DNA of 64,000 nt from Microbacterium sp. Leaf159 (lineage in GTDB: Bacteria; Actinomycetota; Actinomycetes; Actinomycetales; Microbacteriaceae). Position 1 is the stretch's first letter. Every line of letters starts with the position of its first letter. The stretch is from positions 2,346,862 to 2,410,861 of the forward strand of contig NZ_LMOU01000001.1 in assembly GCF_001423615.1 (NCBI RefSeq). Reading direction: 5' to 3'. Below, piece by piece: positions 55,202 to 64,000 of the stretch. A program made the translations under genes and the position numbers. The notes beneath the pieces were generated by a model. The model was not told the origin of the DNA, did not search any database, and saw only the letters and a list, made by a program, of their open reading frames with translations.

Positions 55202-55827
55202 CGCGCACCGCCCTTCTTCGCCCCGCCTGCCGAACCGGCAGCCTCGCCGACCGAGGCGGCACGCGCCGCACGCTCGTCCGCTTTGAGGGCACGGTACTGC
55301 TCGGGGGCGCCGAGCGCACGCACGACCCTGCGCTCCCAGCGGAGCACACCCTCGCGCTGCTTCTCGACGTCGGCCAGGCTGCGCACCCCGATCACGTGCA
55401 GGTACAGCACCTGGCGATCGCGATCGGCTTCGACGACGAGAGACCCTGGAACCAGCGACGACACGACCGACACGTGGGTCATCATCAGGTCGTCGGCGTA
55501 CTTGAGCGGCACGGCGATGATCGCGGCCCCGGGCTGGCGCCGGAAGTCGAAGACCTGCACGGTCACCGCGAGTGCGCCCCGCAACACCGCGAACAGGAAC
55601 TGGACGACCAGGAGCGCGGCGTACCAGACGTTGATGCGCCCCGAGAGTTCGACCGTCGGCAGTCGGAAGACGCGAGTGACGAACACCGCGACGACGAGCC
55701 CGGACAGGAACGCGAGCACCGTGAACTGCGCCCACAGCAGCATCCACAGCACGACCAGCCACGCGAGGAACGGAAGCTGCACGCGGATGTCGCGCCAGAA
55801 ATGACGGCCGGTCTCGGTGGGGCTCAT
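55198..55827 (-). CDS. mrpE: Mrp Na+/H+ antiporter subunit E
   Basis: 209 residues. Helices at about 18-50 and 65-90, then the conserved VPLKYADDLMMTHVSVVSSLVPGS region and a VLYLHVI strand. The basic, Ala-rich tail after about residue 165 is longer than in most MrpE proteins. Overlaps both neighbours by 4 bp. Confidence 0.93.
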   Translation of the reverse strand: MSPTETGRHFWRDIRVQLPFLAWLVVLWMLLWAQFTVLAFLSGLVVAVFVTRVFRLPTVELSGRINVWYAALLVVQFLFAVLRGALAVTVQVFDFRRQPGAAIIAVPLKYADDLMMTHVSVVSSLVPGSLVVEADRDRQVLYLHVIGVRSLADVEKQREGVLRWERRVVRALGAPEQYRALKADERAARAASVGEAAGSAGGAKKGGAR

Positions 55828-57377
55828 CCCTCCACCTCGTCTTCCAGCTGGATGAGGCTCACCGGGTCGAGCAGCGCCTCACCGATGCGGTCGCACAGCG
55901 CGTAGAGCGGTCCGGCGAAAACGGTCAGCGCCACGGTGACCCCGACCATCCCAGCCGTCGCGACGGTCATGATCCTGGGGATGCGGCGACGCTCCTGCTG
56001 CTCGTCGGCCGCCGGGGCGTTGCCCAGGTACGAGATGCGTCCTTCGGTCTCGGCCGAGTCCTCCTCCTCGCGCCAGAACGCGAGGTTCCACGCACGCATC
56101 AGCGCGTAGAGGGTGAGGAGCGAGGTGACGATACCGCCGGCGATCAGCACGATCATCAGAGGCGTGCCGACGGATGCCGCCGCCTCGAACAGCGCGAACT
56201 TGCCGATGAATCCGGAGAACGGCGGGAGTCCACCGAGGTTGATCGCGGGGATGAAGTAGAGCACGGCGATCACCGGCGCGACCTTGAGCAGTCCCTTCAC
56301 CCTGAGGATCGACGTGCTGCCCGCTCGACGCTCGATGAGACCGACGGCGAGGAACAGGGTGGTCTGCACGATGATGTGGTGGACGATGTAGTACACCGTG
56401 GCGCCGATCGCGGCCGGTGTCGCTATCGCGAGACCGAAGATCATGTAGCCGACATGGCTCACGAGCGTGAACGAGAGGATTCGTTTGAGCTCCGCCTGCG
56501 CGACGGCGCCCAGTACTCCCACGATCATGGTCGCGAGCGCGATGATCAGCAGCAGGGTGTCGATGCTGTTGTCGGCGAACAGCTGCGTCTCGGTGCGGAT
56601 GAGCGCGTACACGCCGACCTTCGTCAGCAAGCCGGCGAAGACCGCGGTGACCGGAGCCGGCGCCGTCGGATACGAGTCGGGCAGCCAGAACGAGACGGGG
56701 AAGATCGCGGCCTTGATGCCGAATGCGATCACCAGCATGAGGTGCAGCACGAGCTGCGTCTCCTGCGGGAGCTCGGTCATGCGCTCGGCGATCTGCGCCA
56801 TGTTCACGGTGCCGAGGGCTCCGTAGATCATCGCGATCGAGGCGAGGAACAGGATCGACGAGACCAGTGACACGACGATGTAGACGGCGCCTGTGCGGAT
56901 GCGGGACTCGGTACTGCCCAATGTGATCAGCACGTAGGACGCGACGAGCAGGATCTCGAATCCGACGTACAGGTTGAAGAGGTCGCCCGCGATGAACGCG
57001 TTGAAGATTCCGGCGGCGAGGATGAGGTACGACGGATTGAAGATCGAGATCGGTGTCTCGTCGGTGCCGTCTGCCGCGCCCTGACCGATCGAGAAGAGGA
57101 GCACCGCGAGCAGCACGATGCTCGAGATGAGCACCAGGAGAGCGGCGAGCCGGTCGACGTAGAGCACGATGCCGAACGGCACCGGCCAGCCGCCGACCGA
57201 GACCGCGAGTGGAGCCCCGGCGTCGACGACCACCAGGAGCACCGCGGCGATGACCGAGACGATCGCGAGGGTCGCGACCGTGACGAACGCCTGAAGTCGG
57301 GGGTTGCGGCCGAAGATCAGCGTGACTGCGGCACCGAGCAGCGGCAGCGCGACGAGCAGCGGGACGAGGGCGCTCAT
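55824..57377 (-). CDS. mrpD: Mrp Na+/H+ antiporter subunit D
   Basis: 517 residues and about 14 helices of the complex I NuoM/N type. The conserved Lys helix (FGIKAAIFPVSFWLPDSYPTAP, abbreviated) and the GLLTKVGVYALIR helix with its Lys, both needed for proton translocation in this family, are present. It is coupled to mrpC by ATGA. Confidence 0.95.
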   Translation of the reverse strand: MSALVPLLVALPLLGAAVTLIFGRNPRLQAFVTVATLAIVSVIAAVLLVVVDAGAPLAVSVGGWPVPFGIVLYVDRLAALLVLISSIVLLAVLLFSIGQGAADGTDETPISIFNPSYLILAAGIFNAFIAGDLFNLYVGFEILLVASYVLITLGSTESRIRTGAVYIVVSLVSSILFLASIAMIYGALGTVNMAQIAERMTELPQETQLVLHLMLVIAFGIKAAIFPVSFWLPDSYPTAPAPVTAVFAGLLTKVGVYALIRTETQLFADNSIDTLLLIIALATMIVGVLGAVAQAELKRILSFTLVSHVGYMIFGLAIATPAAIGATVYYIVHHIIVQTTLFLAVGLIERRAGSTSILRVKGLLKVAPVIAVLYFIPAINLGGLPPFSGFIGKFALFEAAASVGTPLMIVLIAGGIVTSLLTLYALMRAWNLAFWREEEDSAETEGRISYLGNAPAADEQQERRRIPRIMTVATAGMVGVTVALTVFAGPLYALCDRIGEALLDPVSLIQLEDEVEG

Positions 57378-58017
57378 CGGCGGTCCTCCCCGTCTGTCGT
57401 GTCGTCCGATTCGCCGTGCTCGTCGTCCTCGGGCGGAGCCGATTCGTGGGCGAGAGTGGATGCGGCGGCATCCGCGTCCGGCTCCGGCTCTGCCGCCGCG
57501 GGCGCAGGACGAGGGGCGGTCGGGCGATCGGTGGGCGCGTCGTCGTGGATCGCGGGGTGGTCGCGCATGTGCAGCACGGTGATCGGTGCCGTCTGCACGC
57601 CCACGAAGTCGGTGGTGGCCTCGTCGTCGGCGGCGTCGGCCTCGTCGTCCATGAGATCCTCGTCGGCATCGGTGCGCTCGCGGAGCGCGATGTCGGCCTC
57701 GTCGTCCTCGACGGTGTCGGCCTGGCCCAGCTGCCAGGAGCGGTAGATGAGCGCCAGGAGGAACGCCGAGACGGCGAACGTGATCACGATGGCTGTGAGC
57801 GTGAGGGCCTGCGGAAGCGGATCGCTGAGCTCGCCCTCGGTGCCGAAGAAGGGCGCATTGCCCGGAACGCCCATCACGATGAGCAGCAGGATGTTCGTGG
57901 CGTTGCCGAGCAGGAGGAATCCGATCAGCACGCGGGTCAGGCTGCGCTCGAGCATCGCGTAGACGCCGCAGGCGAAGAGCACGGCCATGATCACGATCAG
58001 GGTCAGGGAGACATCCA

Positions 58018-58018
<1 letters not shown>
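57374..58018 (-). CDS. mrpC: Mrp Na+/H+ antiporter subunit C with long acidic tail
   Basis: 214 residues from the ATG at 58018, which shares one base with the mrpA stop (TGATG). Residues 1-100 are a standard NuoK-like MrpC with three helices (LLLGNATNILLLIV; PLPQALTLTAIVI). Residues 101-214 are an added hydrophilic tail rich in Asp, Glu, Ala and Pro, about doubling the usual length (roughly 110-125). The tail faces the cytoplasm by topology and has no recognised domain. Confidence 0.92.
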
Positions 58019-60960
<2,942 letters not shown>

Positions 60961-61052
60961 ATACGCGGCTCCTCGAAGCTCGTCGGCCGGGGGTGCGGGT
61001 GTCGCTACCTAGTTTACCTTGCGATTCCGGCATTCCGGGTCGATGATGTCGC

Positions 61053-61113
61053 TTTCGAATCGCGCAAATGGCTGATTCCCCCCGGCATTTCGGGCAATTT
61101 GCGCGATTCGAAA
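61053..61113. repeat. Inverted-repeat intergenic element, family A copy 1
   Basis: TTTCGAATCGCGCAAAT (61053-61069) and ATTTGCGCGATTCGAAA (61097-61113) are perfect 17-bp complements around 27 nt. It lies in the 285-bp gap between mrpA and the mutarotase gene; apart from the mrp promoter region nothing else is seen there. A near-identical pair of arms occurs at 61601-61663. Confidence 0.85.
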
Positions 61114-61245
61114 CCCGTGATCAGGTCATTCGGATGCGTTCATCGACTGCTGCGAGGCCCCACGGTGGGATCCTGGTCGATGTGGCGGTTGCCGCGACCC
61201 CGTCGCGATCTCCCTCCGCCTCCACGACCGACGAGAGGCCTCTTC

Positions 61246-61575
61246 ATGCGCATCGCCCTGCACTCCGAGATCCGCGACGGCGCGGTCGACGGCTACCGCA
61301 CGAATCACGCGCGCATCCCGGACGCGCTCGCGGCGACGTTCACCCGCATCGGCATCCACGATTGGACCATCTGGCGGTCGGGCCACCGCCTGTTCCACCT
61401 CGTCGACTGCGACGACTGGGATGCCGCGGTCGAGGCGCTGAAGGATGACCCCGCCGATCACGCGTGGCAGGCCGACATCGGCCGGTTCGTCGAGGTCTTT
61501 CGCGACGCGGACGGCGATGAGGGCACGGCCCCACTCGAGCAGATCTGGGACCTCAGGGCTCAGACGTCCTCCTGA
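61246..61575 (+). CDS. L-rhamnose mutarotase-like protein (RhaM family)
   Basis: 109 residues from the ATG at 61246 (GAGAGG upstream). MRIALHSEIRDGAVDGYRTN, then HARIPDAL with the likely catalytic His near residue 22, and a WTIWRSGHRLFHLVD strand match the ferredoxin-like mutarotase family that interconverts rhamnose (or fucose) anomers. No rhamnose catabolic genes are next to it in the window. It is flanked on both sides by family A inverted repeats. Confidence 0.82.
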   Translation: MRIALHSEIRDGAVDGYRTNHARIPDALAATFTRIGIHDWTIWRSGHRLFHLVDCDDWDAAVEALKDDPADHAWQADIGRFVEVFRDADGDEGTAPLEQIWDLRAQTSS

Positions 61576-61600
61576 CCGTCTGCCGACCGGCTCACCGAAC

Positions 61601-61663
61601 CGTTCGAATCGCGCAAATGGTCGTGAATCGAATCCGGATGCCGCCATTTGCGCGATTCGAACG
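61601..61663. repeat. Inverted-repeat intergenic element, family A copy 2
   Basis: CGTTCGAATCGCGCAAATGG (61601-61620) and its exact complement (61644-61663) enclose 23 nt. The core TTCGAATCGCGCAAATGG is shared with the element at 61053-61113, and the loops differ, so the ends are what is conserved. Confidence 0.9.
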
Positions 61664-61689
61664 TGCGCGGGCCGTGGCAGAGTAGCTCC

Positions 61690-63189
61690 GTGGCACGGGC
61701 ATGGGTGCGGGAGCTGACGGGGTGGCTGGCCGCCACCGCCGTGTCGCTGATCGCCGCAGCGACGGTCGCATCATCCGCCCGCGCCGAGCTGCTGTTCCGT
61801 GACGGCGACTCGCTGATCGTCGCGATGCTCGCGCGATCCCTTCTGTCCGGAGACGCGCTCGACTGGGCGATGTCGAGCGTGCTCTTCCTGCCCGAGACCG
61901 GCGCGTTCGCAGCGCTCGACGCCACGTCGGCCCTCGGGGCGAATGGACTCTTCGCGGTGAGCGCGGCCCTCAACCTGCTGGCGCTCTACGGTGCGATCCG
62001 CCTGACAGCGGGGCGGGCCCGGTCAGGCGCGGCGCCCGTCGCCTGGTCGATCGTCGCGCTGGCGGCGTTCGCGATACTGGCGATGACCGAGACGTCGGCG
62101 TCGCGTGACGCGCTGGAACTCGCGTCGCTGCACCTGACCACCACCTACTACTCCGCGACGGTCGTCACCGTGGTGCTGGCGATCGGCATCGTGCGGCGCA
62201 TGCTCGACCGACCTGGGCTCAGCCTGTGGGCGATGGGCGCGCTCAGCGCCATCGCGATCGTGGCGACGCTCTCCAACCCGCTGTTCGCTGTCTGGGCGAC
62301 GCTGCCGCTGGCCCTCGTCCTGGTCGCCGTCGCACTGCGCACGACCCGGCGCGCTCGCATCCTGGGTCTTCTGGCGGTGCTCGTCGGTGCCACCGCGATC
62401 GGCTTCTTCGCACGCATTCCGTTTGCGGCATGGATCGCGAACACAGGCGCCGGATACGCGCAGCCCGAGCACTGGCAGGAGTCGGTCGAGTACTACGGAC
62501 GGCTCCTCGGTGAGCGCCTTCACAGCCCACTCGGACTCGTCGCGCTGCTGCTCATCGCTGCGCTCGTGGGGCTCGGGGGCGTTCTCTCCGTGCGCGCCGC
62601 TGGGCTCGGGGCGCGCCTGGTCGCTGCGATTGCATGGGCAGCCCCTCTCATCGTGGTCGTCGGCGCCGTGGCACTGGGCACTCACGCGGCCCGCTACCTC
62701 CAGCCCGCGGTCTTCGCTCCGATACTCGCCCTTGTCGCGGTGCCGCGGGTGCTGAGCGTTCCGACCCGTCTGCGCCGTCCGGTCGCGGCCGTCGCCTCTG
62801 TCCTCCTGGTCGTGGGCGGCGGCCTGAGCATCCCTCGACTCGCGGATGCCGCGCAGCAGCCCGACCCCGATCTCGCCTGCGTCACCGACTGGGTGGACGC
62901 CTCGGGACGCGCCGGCGCCGGACAGTTCTGGACCGTACGGCTGCCGAAGCTGCACCTCGAGGATCCCTCGCAGCTGGTGCAGGTCGACCATCAGCTCAAC
63001 GGCTATGCCTGGCTGGTGAATCGCACCGACTTCGCGATCGGAGAGGTCTCGTTCCTCGTCGAGGACTCCCAGACCGTGCCCTGGGATCTCCCGCGATCGA
63101 TCACCCCCGACGAGGTGGTCGACTGCGGTCGCTACTCCATCCTCGACTTCGGCACGCAGACCCTGCCGCTCGGCCCGCCACACTCCTGA
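61690..63189 (+). CDS. Large integral membrane protein of unknown function
   Basis: 499 residues from a GTG at 61690. About ten hydrophobic helices (from residue 9 to about 395), with an external loop containing GDSLIVAMLAR after the first helix, then a C-terminal soluble domain (about 396-499) with two Cys. The layout resembles the membrane glycosyltransferase-like proteins of actinobacteria, but no catalytic motif is certain. A family A palindrome ends 27 bp before the start. Confidence 0.75.
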   Translation: MARAWVRELTGWLAATAVSLIAAATVASSARAELLFRDGDSLIVAMLARSLLSGDALDWAMSSVLFLPETGAFAALDATSALGANGLFAVSAALNLLALYGAIRLTAGRARSGAAPVAWSIVALAAFAILAMTETSASRDALELASLHLTTTYYSATVVTVVLAIGIVRRMLDRPGLSLWAMGALSAIAIVATLSNPLFAVWATLPLALVLVAVALRTTRRARILGLLAVLVGATAIGFFARIPFAAWIANTGAGYAQPEHWQESVEYYGRLLGERLHSPLGLVALLLIAALVGLGGVLSVRAAGLGARLVAAIAWAAPLIVVVGAVALGTHAARYLQPAVFAPILALVAVPRVLSVPTRLRRPVAAVASVLLVVGGGLSIPRLADAAQQPDPDLACVTDWVDASGRAGAGQFWTVRLPKLHLEDPSQLVQVDHQLNGYAWLVNRTDFAIGEVSFLVEDSQTVPWDLPRSITPDEVVDCGRYSILDFGTQTLPLGPPHS

Positions 63190-63220
63190 TCAGAGGCCGC
63201 AGAGGCCGGGCGCCCGTGGA

Positions 63221-64000
63221 TCAGCGCGACGGCCGCGCGGTGGTCGTGCCCTCTCGGAACCGACACGTGAGGTGCAGCGTCAGGCCGGGCTCGCCACGCA
63301 GCATCCGGGCGACCTGCTCGCCTGCCGCACGCCCCTTCTCGACAGCGGGCTGCACGCTGGTGGTGAGCACGAGATCGCCGAGGCCGTCGGCGGCGATGCC
63401 GTCGAATCCGGCCACCGACAGATCTTCGGGCACCCGTAGGCCGAGTTCCTCGGCCGCGCGGACGATCCCGACCGCGAGGAGGTCACTCTGAGCCAGGACG
63501 GCCGTCGGCCGAGACTCGGCATCCGCCAGCAGGATGCGTCCGGCGAGAAGACCCTCGTCGATCAGGCTGCCGCCCGCCGAGATGGCCGGCGCATCAGGGA
63601 AGATCTCGCGCATGCCGGCGAGGCGGTCGATCGTGACGTCGACGGTCGCGGAGTCGATGCGTTCCCGCGTGACGGGGCCTCTCTCTCGTCCGGTGTCGAG
63701 GGGCAGAGTGACGAGGGCGACGTCGCGATGCCCCAGGTCGCGCAGATGACGGGCGACATCTGCGGCCGCCGCGGTGTTGTCGAGGGTGATCCTCGGGATC
63801 CCCTCGCCCGCATCGCCCTCGATCACGACGACCGGCAGACCACGGCTGCGCACGATGTCAAGCGAGGCTTTGGTGCGGCCGGAGCATCCGATCAGCACGA
63901 CCGCATCGACCGGCGCGTTCGAGAGCGACGATCCGTCGTCGCCTGGCTCGTCGCGCATGAGCAGGATGCCCGCACTCAGGTCGGCCATCCCGTCGGTGAG
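63221..64000 (-). CDS. LacI/GalR-family regulator, N-terminus beyond the window
   Basis: The frame is open to the right edge (259 codons seen); the DNA-binding helix-turn-helix lies outside. The visible part is the periplasmic-binding-protein-like sensor: VDAVVLIGCSG, GLPVVVIEGD, the LGHRDVALVT strand, a SDLLAVGIVRAAEELGLRVPEDLSVAGFDG segment and the end TTSVQPAVEKGRAAGEQVARML. It senses a small molecule, typically a sugar, and controls genes that probably lie to the right. Its 3' end is convergent with the membrane protein gene. Confidence 0.9.
   Translation of the reverse strand, partial: LTDGMADLSAGILLMRDEPGDDGSSLSNAPVDAVVLIGCSGRTKASLDIVRSRGLPVVVIEGDAGEGIPRITLDNTAAAADVARHLRDLGHRDVALVTLPLDTGRERGPVTRERIDSATVDVTIDRLAGMREIFPDAPAISAGGSLIDEGLLAGRILLADAESRPTAVLAQSDLLAVGIVRAAEELGLRVPEDLSVAGFDGIAADGLGDLVLTTSVQPAVEKGRAAGEQVARMLRGEPGLTLHLTCRFREGTTTARPSR

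Noticed and set aside
61053..61663. Family A repeats as the ends of an insertion sequence
   Set aside because: The 330-bp gene between them is a mutarotase-like protein, not a transposase, and each copy is itself a complete palindrome and not a single end.

Overview
The window is a high-GC, gene-dense actinobacterial chromosome segment. Protein content, the abundance of the hexamer GGATGC/GCATCC, leaderless-type promoters and the gene families point to Microbacteriaceae, most likely a Microbacterium-like organism. That assignment is inferred from general knowledge, not from a database search. No rRNA, tRNA, CRISPR array or complete insertion sequence was seen.

Layout. 1-498: edge of a secreted Pro/Val/Glu-repeat protein. 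622-9956: a sugar or amino-sugar locus. One operon carries a SIS isomerase, ROK kinase, PfkB kinase, class II aldolase and DeoR regulator. A divergent operon encodes a lipoprotein-dependent ABC importer, followed by a ROK repressor. The set resembles N-acetylgalactosamine/galactosamine catabolism. 10095-11752: chorismate mutase and an AI-2E-type permease, divergent. 11839-15134: a four-gene osmoprotectant (OpuC/ProU-type) ABC importer. 15199-21158: DUF427 protein, pyridine-nucleotide disulfide oxidoreductase, MFS transporter with a MerR-type promoter, lactonase-fold protein and purA. 21227-23817: two uncharacterised genes and an EamA transporter. 23836-27442: a two-gene operon pairing a CACHE-HAMP-cyclase protein with a cyclic-nucleotide-domain MscS channel; both partners lack expected key residues. 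27555-29130: two membrane proteins. 29387-35855: a seven-gene MoxR/DUF58/VWA operon.

35895-39942 is the clearest accessory region. An AbrB-type antitoxin is followed by a VapC toxin cut off after about 49 residues, and the DNA then runs straight into the interior of an RHS/PA14 gene. That gene ends in an unrecognised C-terminal domain and is coupled to a small membrane protein, a candidate immunity protein.

39997-43499: ZIP-like transporter, then an electrophile/quinone-response-like unit (NAD(P)H oxidoreductase, MFS transporter, divergent HxlR regulator). 43550-44995: argG with a perfect terminator. 45229-48667: TetR, an ABC ATPase homologue with no visible ATPase motifs, and a YhgE/Pip protein. 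48799-54526: penicillin-acylase-family hydrolase, MFS transporter, alpha/beta hydrolase and DUF2510 protein. 54546-60960: the Mrp Na+/H+ antiporter operon (A-B fusion, C, D, E, F, G). 61246-64000: rhamnose-mutarotase-like protein, large membrane protein and the 3' part of a LacI regulator.

Two families of intergenic inverted-repeat elements, each present twice, and a third single inverted repeat are not explained by the genes. The strongest leads for undescribed biology are the degenerate cyclase/channel operon, the motif-less ABC protein with YhgE, the RHS C-terminus with its membrane partner, and the palindromic elements. No gap between genes exceeds about 300 bases; the largest are 5142-5431, 29131-29386 and 60961-61245, described below.
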